From Streptomyces specialis (GTDB taxonomy: Bacteria; Actinomycetota; Actinomycetes; Streptomycetales; Streptomycetaceae), in NCBI RefSeq assembly GCF_001493375.1, contig NZ_LN929897.1, positions 456,754-520,753 of the forward strand: a stretch of 64,000 nucleotides of DNA, read 5' to 3'. Positions 16,599 to 25,030 of this stretch are shown here, in pieces. The position numbers and the translations under genes were made by a program. The notes beneath the pieces were generated by a model. The model was not told where the DNA came from and searched no databases. It saw nothing but the letters and a program-made list of their open reading frames with translations. Each line of letters opens with the position of its first letter. Position 1 is the stretch's first letter.

Positions 16599-17138
16599 GG
16601 CGTTCCCTCTCGTCGGAGGAGTGGGGGAATTCGGGGATCGGGGAAATCGGGAAAGTTGAAAAATGATCCAGCCGGGCTGCCGGGGATTCCGCCGTCGGCG
16701 GAGGTCCGGCGGCGGCCTTCCCGGCTGCCGGTGCGACGGGGAACGTTTCACCGGAGAGGAGGGTTCGGCGTCGCGTGGGCGGAAGATTCTTTTCTCTCCC
16801 GCCTTTCCGCTGGGTGAATCTTCTACGATTCTCCGTCGCGCGTGGGAAAGCCGGGGGTGAGGCGCCGCTTTCGCTGCGGGGGCTCTCGACTATACGGCTC
16901 TTCCCGGCTCGCGGAACCCCGCCACTTTCGGACAGTCACGGGGTGCTCCGGGATGGCGGGAATCGGTGGGGGGAATCGGCCGGAGCCGTGCCGCGTGCAA
17001 CGTTTCCGTTCTCCGGCAGCCGGCTCTTCCCGGCGCGACGGCCCGGCGGGGCCACCGGCCCGCGTGGGGGCGGCGGTCGCCGTACTCCCGGGCCGGCGCG
17101 AGGGTTTGGCGTCGGGCGGCCGGGCAACCCGGTATGTC
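16599..17138. other. Intergenic region between phaC and a small membrane-protein gene
   Basis: 540 bases between divergent genes without a convincing ORF; the frames present lack codon bias. It holds an 8-bp inverted repeat GAAGATTC / GAATCTTC (16782-16789 and 16816-16823, 26 bases apart) in an AT-richer patch, possibly a regulator site or promoter region. No tRNA or terminator was seen. Confidence 0.5.
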
Positions 17139-17429
17139 ATGTCCGCTAAAAACACGAGATTCGGTCCGGTGGCGGCCGTCATAGCGGTCGCCACCGATGT
17201 CGCGGCCTTCATCATCGGGCTGTGGATCCTGATGTACCTGCTGGATGCCAACCGGGGCAACGAACTGGTGGAGTTCCTCCACGACGCCTCGCGCTGGCTG
17301 GCGAGCTGGTCGCACGACCTGTTCACCTTCGACGAGGAGTGGGCCCGCGTGGTCTGCGGTTACGGACTGGCGGCGGCGGTGTACCTGGTGATCGGCAACG
17401 CCGTGGCCGGCCGCGTGCGGCGTTACTGA
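17139..17429 (+). CDS. Small two-TM membrane protein
   Basis: 96 residues with a membrane segment at about 10-35 (VAAVIAVATDVAAFIIGLWI) and a second near the C-terminus (VVCGYGLAAAVYLVIGNAV), with an acidic and aromatic loop between. ATG at 17139 chosen because the N-terminus MSAKNTRFG is compact and the upstream frame is unlike coding sequence. Conserved-looking actinobacterial type, function unknown. Confidence 0.65.
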   Translation: MSAKNTRFGPVAAVIAVATDVAAFIIGLWILMYLLDANRGNELVEFLHDASRWLASWSHDLFTFDEEWARVVCGYGLAAAVYLVIGNAVAGRVRRY

Positions 17430-17632
17430 GCGCGGCGGTCGCGCGGGTGCGCGGCGGCGGTGCGTTCGTCGCCGCTCTTGTGGTCGCCGGTCCGGCGGGC
17501 CATGACGAGTCGCGGGTCGCCGGTCGTGACCTCCGCGAGGAAGCGCGCGGTCACGGCCGGGCGGCCGTGGTGCGTGACGCGCGCGGTGCCGTCCGGGTGT
17601 TCCGCGTACGCGAGACCGTGCACCCGGCCCAT
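17423..17632 (-). CDS. Small conserved hypothetical protein
   Basis: 69 residues from ATG 17632. The central part (HHGRPAVTARFLAE, then GDPRLVMARRTGDHKSGDER) and the basic tail NH-x-P-R-like AHPRDRR resemble small Streptomyces proteins I have seen, of unknown function. The end overlaps the convergent membrane-protein gene by 7 bases. Confidence 0.55.
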   Translation of the reverse strand: MGRVHGLAYAEHPDGTARVTHHGRPAVTARFLAEVTTGDPRLVMARRTGDHKSGDERTAAAHPRDRRAQ

Positions 17633-17642
17633 GGGCGCGCCG

Positions 17643-18146
17643 TCAGGGCCGGTCCGCCGTGCCCGGCCCCGCGGTGCGGGCCAGACCGGCGAGGTAGGCG
17701 TCCACGGTCTGCAACCGGCCGTACGGGAGCGGGTCTTCGAGGTTCCACCAGTGGATCGCGGAGATCTCGTCGTTCGGCTCGAACGCGGTCGGGTCGGCCG
17801 TCTCGCCCCGGTACAGCGCGCCGCGCAGCACGCGTTTGTCCGGCAGGGACGTCATCGCGAAGCCGGTGAAGACGAGGTCGCCGGGGGCGAGGACGTGGTC
17901 GGTCTCCTCGCGCAGCTCACGGACGGCCGCCTCGCGGGGCGTCTCGCCCGGGTCGATCGAGCCGCCGGGCAGCTCCCAGCAGTCCCGGCCCCGCACGTGG
18001 ACCAGCAGGAGCAGGCCCGCGTGCCAGAGCGCGACCAGGCTGTAGCCGACCGGCGCGTCGGTGAACTCCGTGTCCTCCGGGAGGCGTTCGAAGGCCAGCA
18101 GGCGCATGCCCAGCGGACCGGTCGCCAGGGGGGCGGAGTCGTTCAT
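17643..18146 (-). CDS. Nudix hydrolase
   Basis: 167 residues with a complete Nudix box, GGSIDPGETPREAAVRELRE followed by ET (G-x5-E-x7-R-E-x-x-E-E pattern), in the middle of the protein. It would hydrolyse a nucleoside-diphosphate-linked compound; the substrate is unknown. ATG at 18146 gives MNDSAPLATG. It ends 10 bases before the small gene at 17632, so the two may be cotranscribed. Confidence 0.88.
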   Translation of the reverse strand: MNDSAPLATGPLGMRLLAFERLPEDTEFTDAPVGYSLVALWHAGLLLLVHVRGRDCWELPGGSIDPGETPREAAVRELREETDHVLAPGDLVFTGFAMTSLPDKRVLRGALYRGETADPTAFEPNDEISAIHWWNLEDPLPYGRLQTVDAYLAGLARTAGPGTADRP

Positions 18147-18237
18147 GACGGGCAGCCTAGCCGCCGATGAGTTTCCGGCGGAGGCGTGGTCTGTCCCGGT
18201 GTCGAGACACGTACCGGAGCACAGGGAGATGACGGTC

Positions 18238-18663
18238 ATGAGCGGAACGACGACGGGGTACACGCTGACGCGGGAGCTGGACGCGCCGGTGGCGGAGGTG
18301 TGGGACGCCTGGACGCTGCGGGAGCGGTTCGCGCAGTGGTTCGGGGCGCCGCTGCCGTCCGTGGAGCTGGACGTGCGGCCGGGCGGGGCGTGGCGGGCGA
18401 CGCTGGTGACGCCGGACGGCGGCGAGTTCCCGATGACCGGGACCTATCCCGTGGTGGAGGCGCCCCGGCGGCTGGTGACGTCCATGGACGTCCCGGGCCG
18501 GGCGGAGCCCGCGCTGCTGGACATGGAGCTGGCGGAGCTGGACGGCGGCCGGCGGACGCGGTTGGTCCTCACGCAGGAGTGCGAGTCGGCGGAGGAGTGC
18601 GCGGCGGCGGAGGAGGGGAGCCGGATGCTGCTCGACAGTCTCGCGCTGCACCTCGCTCCCTGA
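18238..18663 (+). CDS. SRPBCC/AHSA1-type protein
   Basis: 141 residues of the START-like fold found in Aha1 C-terminal homologues: YTLTRELDAPVAEVWDAWT at the start, QWFGAPLPSVELDVRPGGAW in the centre, and LVLTQECESAEEC, then a C-terminal amphipathic helix. Such proteins bind small hydrophobic ligands. GGGAG lies 8 bases before ATG 18238. Confidence 0.82.
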   Translation: MSGTTTGYTLTRELDAPVAEVWDAWTLRERFAQWFGAPLPSVELDVRPGGAWRATLVTPDGGEFPMTGTYPVVEAPRRLVTSMDVPGRAEPALLDMELAELDGGRRTRLVLTQECESAEECAAAEEGSRMLLDSLALHLAP

Positions 18664-18674
18664 TCTGGGATACC

Positions 18675-18690
18675 CTCTCGCATATGAGAG
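18675..18690. promoter_or_regulatory. Inverted repeat over the start of the XRE-cupin gene
   Basis: CTCTC-GCATAT-GAGAG spans the ATG at 18684, right after a TACCCT -10-like hexamer (18671). It suggests a leaderless transcript and an autoregulatory operator. Confidence 0.45.
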
Positions 18691-19253
18691 ACGGTACGTC
18701 CCTCGACGCCCGGCTGGCCGAGCGGCTGGCCGGGCTCCGGGGTGAACACGGATGGTCGCTGGACGAGTTGGCCGAGCGCAGCGGCGTGAGCCGTTCGACG
18801 TTGTCGCGGCTGGAGCGGGGCGAGATCAGCCCGACGGCCGCGCTGCTCGGCAAGCTCTGTTCCGTCTACGGGCGGACCATGTCGCGGCTGCTGATGGAGG
18901 TCGAGCGGGAGCCGTTCGGGGTGGTGCGGGCGGCGCGGCAGGCGGTGTGGCGGGACGAGGAGGCCGGCTTCGTCCGGCGGTCGGTGTCCCCGCCGCACGC
19001 CGGGCTGCGCGGCGAGGTGATCGAGGGGGTGCTGGAGCCGGGCGCGGACGTGCCGTACGACGGGCCGCCGGTCCCCGGGCTCGAACATCACGTCTGGGTG
19101 CTGGCGGGCGGCCCGCTGGAGATCCGGGTGGGGGACGAGGACCACCGGCTCGCGGCCGGGGACTGCCTGCGGTTCCGGCTCTGGGGCGCCTCGCGGTACC
19201 GGTGCCCCGGCCCCGATCCGGTGCGGTACGCGGTCGTGGTGGTGCTGCCGTGA
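18684..19253 (+). CDS. XRE-family regulator with C-terminal cupin domain
   Basis: 189 residues: helix-turn-helix at about 12-65 (WSLDELAERSGVSRSTLSRL, ERGEISPTAALLGKL) and a cupin barrel at about 110-185 (PGLEHHVWVLAGGPLEIRVG, then RLAAGDCLRFR). Members of this class sense small ligands and control adjacent catabolic or detoxifying genes. The downstream acetyltransferase overlaps by 4 bases and is the probable target. Confidence 0.88.
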   Translation: MRDGTSLDARLAERLAGLRGEHGWSLDELAERSGVSRSTLSRLERGEISPTAALLGKLCSVYGRTMSRLLMEVEREPFGVVRAARQAVWRDEEAGFVRRSVSPPHAGLRGEVIEGVLEPGADVPYDGPPVPGLEHHVWVLAGGPLEIRVGDEDHRLAAGDCLRFRLWGASRYRCPGPDPVRYAVVVVLP

Positions 19254-19771
19254 GGACGGTACGGCTGGCCGCCGGGGAACTGCCCAGGCTGGCGGAGCTG
19301 GTGGTGGACGCGGTGGAGAGCGGGGCGTCCGTCGGTTTTCTGCGGCCCTTCACGGCCGGGGAGGCGGCGGCGTGGTGGGCCGGGCACGCGGCGGCCGTCG
19401 CGGCGGGCCGGATGGCCGTCTGGGCGGCGGTGGACGGGGACGGGCGGTGGATCGGGACCGTTTCCCTGGTCTTCGAGCAGAAGCCGACCGGGCGGCACCG
19501 CGCCGAGATCGTCAAGCTGCTGGTGCACAGCGCGGCACGGCGGCGGGGGGTCGCCCGCGCGCTGCTGGCCGTGGCGGAGCGGGCCGCCGCCGACGCCGGG
19601 GTGACGCTGCTGATGCTCGACACGGAGAAGGACAGCGGCGCGGAGCGCCTGTACCGGTCGGAGGGATGGATCAAGTTCGGCGAGGTGCCCGGTCACGCGG
19701 CCGACCCGGACGGCGTGCCCCGGCCGACCAGCTTCTACCGCAAGGACCTGCCGGCCGCCGTCGCGCCCTGA
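19250..19771 (+). CDS. GNAT-family N-acetyltransferase
   Basis: 173 residues from a GTG that overlaps the stop of the XRE-cupin gene (GTGA). Acetyl-CoA motif: EIVKLLVHSAARRRGVARAL (R-R-x-G-V/A-G/A type), then LLMLDTEKDSGAERLYRSEG, characteristic of GNAT enzymes. This kind of GNAT is often related to antibiotic or toxic-amine acetylation; the substrate is not known. Confidence 0.85.
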   Translation: MRTVRLAAGELPRLAELVVDAVESGASVGFLRPFTAGEAAAWWAGHAAAVAAGRMAVWAAVDGDGRWIGTVSLVFEQKPTGRHRAEIVKLLVHSAARRRGVARALLAVAERAAADAGVTLLMLDTEKDSGAERLYRSEGWIKFGEVPGHAADPDGVPRPTSFYRKDLPAAVAP

Positions 19772-19802
19772 CCCGGGGAGGCGGCGCCGGAGCGGTCGCG
19801 GG

Positions 19803-21506
19803 TCACCGTTCCGGCGGTGGCTTCTCCGGGTGCGTCGAGCTGATGTCGATCTCGCCCGTGCCGGGGCCGATGCGGATCTCGAAGTCGCCCGCGTACCGCT
19901 CGTGGCCCGCGATGACCGCCATCTCCACGGCCTCCTCCGCCTGCTCGCCGCGCACGATGACCGTGTCCTGGCGCAGGTCGCGCATGAGGGCCGCGCCGAG
20001 GCCGATCAGGACCAGGGTGAACGGCACGGCGGCGAGGATCGTCAGGTTCTGGAGGCCGTCCAGGGCGTCGGACCCGCCGCCGCCGATGAGCAGCATGACG
20101 GCGGCGACGGCGCCGGTGACCACGCCCCAGAACACGACGATCAGGTGGTGCGGCGTGAGCGTGCCGTGCTGCGACAGCGTTCCCATGACGATCGAGGCCG
20201 CGTCCGCGCCGGAGACGAAGAAGATGCCGACCAGGACCATGACCAGCACGGTCGTCAGGCTCGCCAGCGGGTATTCCTGGAGAACGGTGAACAGCCGTCC
20301 CTCCGTGGTGGCCTCGTCCGTGATGCCCGCGCCGCGCGCCTCCAGGCGCATCGCGGTGCCGCCGAAGACGGTGAACCACAGCAGGCTGACGGCGCTGGGC
20401 ACCAGGATCACGCCGCCGACGAACTGCCGGATCGTCCGGCCCCGGCTGATGCGGGCGATGAACATGCCGACGAACGGCGTCCAGGAGATCCACCAGGCCC
20501 AGTAGAAGACCGTCCAGCTCGACAGCCAGCCTCCGATGTCCTCGCCCCCGCTGGCCTCGGTGCGGGCGGCCATGCCGGGGAGGGCGTCGAGGAAGGAGCC
20601 GACCGAGGTCGGGACGAGATCGAGGATCAGCACGGTCGGGCCGGCGACGAAGAGGAAGACGGCCAGCAGCCCGGCCAGCACCATGTTGATGTTGGACAGC
20701 CACTGGATGCCCTTGTCGATGCCCGAGACGGCCGACAGCACGAAGGCCGCGGTCAGCACGGCGATGATCACGACGAGGACACCCGTCGCGACCTCCGACA
20801 TCCAGCCCAGGTGCTCGGCCCCGCCGCCGATCTGGAGGGCGCCGAGGCCGAGGGAGGCGGCGGAGCCGAAGAGGGTGGCGAAGATGGCCAGGATGTCGAT
20901 GACGCGGCCGGCCGGGCCGTTCGCGCGCCGCGCGCCCATCAGCGGGGTGAAGACGGCGCTGATGGTCTGCCGGCGTCCGCGCCGGAACGCGCTGTAGGCG
21001 ATGGCCAGGCCCGCCACCGCGTAGATCGCCCAGGGGTGGACGGTCCAGTGGAAGAGGGTGGTGGCCATCGCCGTGGCCATGCGCTCACCGGTGTCCAGCG
21101 GCGCGGTGCCGGGCGGCGGGGTGGCGAAGTGGCTGAGCGGCTCGCTCACGCCGTAGAACATCAGGCCGATGCCCATGCCGGCGCTGAACATCATCGCCAC
21201 CCAGGACACCGTGCGGAACTCGGGCTCCTCGCCCTCCTCGCCCAGGGTGACCCGGCCGTAGCGGCTGATGGCGAGCCAGAGGGCGAAGACGACGAGGCCG
21301 GAGGAGACGAGGACGAACACCCAGCCGGCGTTGTGGATGACGCTGTCGAGCGCGTCGGCGGAGACGTCGGCGAGCGAGTCGGTGGCGAGGCAGCCCCAGA
21401 GCACGAAGGCGAGGGTCAGCGCGGCGGCGACGCCGAAGACGACACGGTCGGTCCGCGGCTTCCCCGGTGCCGGCCGCCCGGACCTGGTCGTCTCCAAACC
21501 GTGCAT
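19803..21506 (-). CDS. BCCT-family transporter (glycine betaine/choline/carnitine)
   Basis: A 567-residue, 12-TM transporter importing quaternary amines driven by Na+ or H+. The family signature is present: GMGIGLMFYGVSEPLSHF in TM3 and FYWAWWISWTPFVGMFIARI with RGRTIR in TM8. A roughly 60-residue hydrophilic C-terminal tail (RGEQAEEAVEMAVIAGHERY) could be an osmosensory domain as in BetP/OpuD. ATG at 21506 gives MHGLETTRSG. It stands alone; osmotic stress control is likely but not visible. Confidence 0.92.
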   Translation of the reverse strand: MHGLETTRSGRPAPGKPRTDRVVFGVAAALTLAFVLWGCLATDSLADVSADALDSVIHNAGWVFVLVSSGLVVFALWLAISRYGRVTLGEEGEEPEFRTVSWVAMMFSAGMGIGLMFYGVSEPLSHFATPPPGTAPLDTGERMATAMATTLFHWTVHPWAIYAVAGLAIAYSAFRRGRRQTISAVFTPLMGARRANGPAGRVIDILAIFATLFGSAASLGLGALQIGGGAEHLGWMSEVATGVLVVIIAVLTAAFVLSAVSGIDKGIQWLSNINMVLAGLLAVFLFVAGPTVLILDLVPTSVGSFLDALPGMAARTEASGGEDIGGWLSSWTVFYWAWWISWTPFVGMFIARISRGRTIRQFVGGVILVPSAVSLLWFTVFGGTAMRLEARGAGITDEATTEGRLFTVLQEYPLASLTTVLVMVLVGIFFVSGADAASIVMGTLSQHGTLTPHHLIVVFWGVVTGAVAAVMLLIGGGGSDALDGLQNLTILAAVPFTLVLIGLGAALMRDLRQDTVIVRGEQAEEAVEMAVIAGHERYAGDFEIRIGPGTGEIDISSTHPEKPPPER

Positions 21507-21807
21507 GGCGTCTCCCGGCCCTTTCGTCCGTGCCGGCGTCTGTGCGAGCGGCATGCAGCATCGTAAGGGGTGAACGGTACGGAGCCGGGCGAAAGGTGCG
21601 AAAGGGGTGGGGAGGGTGTCGCACGCCGGCTCCCGCGCCGGGTCGCGGCACGGAGCCGGCCATGCCCGGTGCGGGCCAAGGGCGTTGCCGGAACGGCCGA
21701 CGGCGCGCGAGCCCGCCGGGCCTGCGGGAATCGGCGGGGCCGGGGCGCTCACGGCGAGGGCCCCGGCGGGGTGACCGGCGATCGGGGTGCTCGGCGCGGG
21801 TCTGGCG

Positions 21808-22731
21808 TCAGCCGGTCTCTATGGAGCCGGTGCCGAGGACATGGAGCTGGACGCGGTCCACGCCGGCGTCCTCCAGGCAGCCGCGCAGGCGGAGTTCGTC
21901 GTGCTCGCTCAGGGACGGGTGGATCGTCGCCGCGAACAGGCCGTCGTCCAGGGACGTCATCCCGGCCTGGACCAGCGGCACCGCCGTGGCGTCGCGGCAG
22001 CGTTCCCACATCTGCTCGGCGGCCAGGGAGGCGCGGGAGGCGTCGACCCCGTTGCCGTCGACGGTGAACAGCAGCGACGTCGCCCGGCTCCCGCCGCGCT
22101 CGGGCGGCTGGGTCTCGGTCATCGCCTGGAGCCCGGCGAACAGGCCGGCGCACGCCGCCACCGCCAGGGCCGCGGCCGCCACCCGCCGCACCCGGCCGCG
22201 CGGCGGGCCGGAGCCGAGGGCCGGCCGGTCGGGGAGATCGGGCACCGCGCCGTGGAGCCCGCCGGGCGGGGCCGCGAGCGGGGCCAGCCGCCCGGCCAGG
22301 CGCCGCCGCGCCGCGGGCCGCACGGTCGCCCGCGCCACGCGCTCCACCACCCAGGCCAGGCCGGACAGCGCCACGCCCGTGGCCATCAGGACCGGCACGA
22401 AGACGAACGTCCGCCCCTCGCCGTCGCCCAGCCACGCGAACCGGGGCCCGCCCCCGGCCGGACGGCCGCCGCCCGTCTCGCGGTCGGCCTGGCGGAGCTG
22501 CGCGAGGATCTCGTCCTGTCGCCGGTCGCCGTCCTTGATCCGCTGCTCCAGGCGGGAGACACGGTCCAGCGCCGCCAGCCCGAGCAGCAGCACCTCCACG
22601 ACCAGCAGCAGAACGCCGCACATGATGGCCCGCTGCCACTGCCAGCGGTACAGGTAGATCACCAGATAGAGCGCGGCGCCCGACGCGGCGGCGCCGCCGA
22701 AGAGATATCCGGCCAGGCGCGCGCCCCTCAT
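21808..22731 (-). CDS. Membrane protein coupled to PEP-utilising protein
   Basis: 307 residues, family not recognised. Two N-terminal TM segments (YLFGGAAASGAALYLVIYLY and a leucine-rich one) lead into a short coiled coil (LDRVSRLEQRIKDGDRRQDE). A third TM lies near residue 115 and a fourth near 195 (VAAAALAVAACAGLFAGLQA). The last 90 residues form an extramembrane domain with two Cys (MWERCRDATAVPL and LRGCLEDAGVDRVQLH). The ATG overlaps the stop of the upstream gene (ATGA), so the two are translated together. Confidence 0.7.
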   Translation of the reverse strand: MRGARLAGYLFGGAAASGAALYLVIYLYRWQWQRAIMCGVLLLVVEVLLLGLAALDRVSRLEQRIKDGDRRQDEILAQLRQADRETGGGRPAGGGPRFAWLGDGEGRTFVFVPVLMATGVALSGLAWVVERVARATVRPAARRRLAGRLAPLAAPPGGLHGAVPDLPDRPALGSGPPRGRVRRVAAAALAVAACAGLFAGLQAMTETQPPERGGSRATSLLFTVDGNGVDASRASLAAEQMWERCRDATAVPLVQAGMTSLDDGLFAATIHPSLSEHDELRLRGCLEDAGVDRVQLHVLGTGSIETG

Positions 22732-24764
22732 GACGACGCCCCCTGCCCGGCGTGCTCCCGGACGCCGATCTCGCCGGTCGCGCCGTCCAGCAGCAGGCGG
22801 GTGCCCGGTGGATAACGGTCCACCGCGCCGGTCGTGCCGGTCACCACCGGGAGCCCCAGCTCGCGGGCCAGCACCGCCAGATGCGACAGCGGGCTGCCGG
22901 TCTGCGCGATCAGCCCGGTCAGGAGGGGCAGCAGCGGGGCCAGGGCCGGGTCCAGGTTCCGCACGACCAGCACCGCGTCCCGCGGCGGCTGCCCGGTGCC
23001 GTCCCAGGCGCCGCCCTCGGCGCGTCCGCCGGAGACGCCCTGGCCGCCGCGGCCGTCCGCCCGCCCGGGGGCGCGGCGGGCGACGACGGTACCGTCGTCC
23101 GCCAGGCGGAACGCGTCCGGCAGCGGCGTCCCCTCCTGGGGCGCCCGCCGCTGCGCCAGGTCGGCCGGCAGCGGGCCGCCCTCCGCGACGGTCACCAGCT
23201 CCGGCCAGCGCAGCAGCGCGATCAGGCTCACGTCCACGCTGTGCGCGGCGACTTCGCGGACCAGCGCCACCTGGAACTCCTGCACCCACCTGATCCGCAT
23301 CCGCAGCGCCTCCCTCGGCGTGGGGGTGCCGGTGCCGGGGCCGGTGCCCGCGACGCCGCGCGCCGGGAGCCGCGGCGGCTCGGTCAGGCTGGGCGGTATC
23401 AGGGCGAGCACCTCGGGCCGCGCGGCCACGGTCTGCGCGTCGGTCAGCCCCTCGGCGCGGCCGTGGTGGAGCGCGGCCAGCGCCGCGGCGGCGGCCGTGG
23501 AGCCGGGCCGGTCGTCGGTGAGGAGCGCGCCGGCCAGGGCCTCCTGCGCGTGGAGGGCGACGAGGGCGCCGCGGCTCCAGCGCAGGGCGGCGGTCAGGCC
23601 GGCCGGGGACAGCGCGGACGGGGGCGGCGCCTCGGACAACTGCCGGTCCACGTCGGCGAGGAGGGCGGTCGCCAGGTGCGGCAGCGACGAGCGCAGCCGG
23701 CCCACGCGCCAGGCGGCGCCGAGGCGGCGAGCGGCGGGCAGCGGGTCGAGGAGGGCGAGCCACCGGTGCCGGGGCGGCACCATGCCCAGCAGGGCCAGAT
23801 CGGCGACGGCGTGCCCGGCGACGGCGGTGACGACGGGCGTGGTGCGCAGCGTGTGCCGGGCGGCGGTGCCGCCGAGGTCGAGGGCGGTCGCCAGGCCGTG
23901 GGCCATGGGCACCACCCACAGGTCCTCCTCCAGCGGGCGCAGCAGCCCCGGAAGGGTCTCGGCGACCGGCCCCGGGCCCAGCAGCCGCGCCCGGCGGGCC
24001 GGGCGCGGCGCCATGGCGGGGATGGGGCGCGACTGGAACAGCCAGAGCCGGCCGGTCTCCTCGTCGAAGCCGAACTCCATGTCCTGCGGACGGCCGAAGA
24101 CATGGCGCGTCCGGCGGGCGGGCGTGGTCAGACGGTGCAGCTCCGCGGTGTGGAGCAGGCGGTCCGCCGGGTCGCCCGGCTCGGTGCGCAGCAGCCTGCC
24201 GTGCCGCGTGAGGAGGAACTCGGTGCCCGGCCGCTCGCCGCTGACCAGGGTGTCGGGTCCGCCGGGCACCACGCTGACCAGCAGCCGGTCGGTGCGGCCG
24301 GCCACCGGGTCGGCGCCGAAGAGCACACCGCCGACGCGGGACCTGACCATCGGCTGGACCAGCACGGCCATGGGCTCCGCCGACGACGCCCGCACGGTGC
24401 GCAGGGCGTCGCGGAAGGCGTCCCAGCCGCGTACGTCGAGGACGGAGGTGAACTGGCCGGCCATGGAGGAGTCCTCGGTGTCCTCGGCGGCCGACGACGA
24501 GCGCACGATCAGCGGCGTGCTACCGTTGGCGCTCAACTTCCGCCAGGCGTCCCGGAGATCCTGGCCCCGGTGGCTGGTCCCCGGGGGCAGGACCACGAAG
24601 CCGGGCAGGACGGGAAGCCCGGCCCCGGCGGCTTCGGCCAGGGATGCGGCCTTGCCTCCGGTCAGTGCCGCGCGTCGTGCGCGCGGGTCGGTGAGTGGGA
24701 GGGCGACGCCCGCGGTGGTGGTGCGCGGACCGTCGTCGTTGACCTCGATGTCCTCGGTGTGCAT
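22728..24764 (-). CDS. PEP-synthase/rifampin-phosphotransferase-like protein (ATP-grasp plus phosphohistidine domain)
   Basis: 678 residues. The N-terminal ATP-grasp (PPDK N-domain, about 20-290) shows GGKAASLAEAAGAGLPVLPG, IVRSSSAAEDTEDSSMAGQF and GGVLFGADPVAG. A long central region (about 290-580) has no recognised motif. The C-terminal mobile domain has the phosphohistidine motif TGSPLSHLAVLARELGLPVV, with His628. It is shorter than PEP synthase (about 790) and Rph (about 860), and the middle domain is unlike either, so the substrate is open. It is the first gene of a two-gene unit with a membrane protein. A dikinase or ATP-dependent phosphotransferase acting on an unknown compound is the best reading. 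Confidence 0.8.
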   Translation of the reverse strand: MHTEDIEVNDDGPRTTTAGVALPLTDPRARRAALTGGKAASLAEAAGAGLPVLPGFVVLPPGTSHRGQDLRDAWRKLSANGSTPLIVRSSSAAEDTEDSSMAGQFTSVLDVRGWDAFRDALRTVRASSAEPMAVLVQPMVRSRVGGVLFGADPVAGRTDRLLVSVVPGGPDTLVSGERPGTEFLLTRHGRLLRTEPGDPADRLLHTAELHRLTTPARRTRHVFGRPQDMEFGFDEETGRLWLFQSRPIPAMAPRPARRARLLGPGPVAETLPGLLRPLEEDLWVVPMAHGLATALDLGGTAARHTLRTTPVVTAVAGHAVADLALLGMVPPRHRWLALLDPLPAARRLGAAWRVGRLRSSLPHLATALLADVDRQLSEAPPPSALSPAGLTAALRWSRGALVALHAQEALAGALLTDDRPGSTAAAAALAALHHGRAEGLTDAQTVAARPEVLALIPPSLTEPPRLPARGVAGTGPGTGTPTPREALRMRIRWVQEFQVALVREVAAHSVDVSLIALLRWPELVTVAEGGPLPADLAQRRAPQEGTPLPDAFRLADDGTVVARRAPGRADGRGGQGVSGGRAEGGAWDGTGQPPRDAVLVVRNLDPALAPLLPLLTGLIAQTGSPLSHLAVLARELGLPVVTGTTGAVDRYPPGTRLLLDGATGEIGVREHAGQGASS

Positions 24765-24964
24765 CGTGCGCCTCCTACGATCCCAGGTGCCCTCCGGGGA
24801 AGACGCCGGGAGATCCGTCGTTACCTGACAGCGTGGCGCGGTGGGCGGGAAATTCCCCCGGCGCGGAGTGGGCCGGGGCGCACCCGAGAAAAAACAGCAT
24901 AAGAATGCGGTCTGTCGTGCAACCATTCCGGTCCGTCGTGGGTCTCGTATGGCAGGAGGGGATC

Positions 24965-24997
24965 GAAGGGCCTGGACCTGGGGGGGCCAGGCCCTTC
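24965..24997 (+). terminator. Orphan terminator-like hairpin upstream of the RecD-like gene
   Basis: An 11-bp perfect stem (GAAGGGCCTGG / CCAGGCCCTTC) with an 11-base loop, in the gap between two divergent genes, where no plus-strand gene needs a terminator. It may end a small RNA or act as an attenuator for the helicase gene. A 38-codon frame starting at ATG 24905 runs through it. Confidence 0.5.
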
Positions 24998-25030
24998 GGA
25001 ACTGTCGGAGGCGGCGGCTAACGTCGTCGC

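Noticed and set aside
16293..16751. Proline/glycine-rich ORF of 152 codons
   Set aside because: Runs through poly-G/C filler and the Nextera mosaic end; only its first part from 16598 (phaC start) is real.
24833..25021. 62-codon ORF upstream of the helicase
   Set aside because: Poor codon bias and no ribosome site; contains the hairpin. Treated as non-coding.
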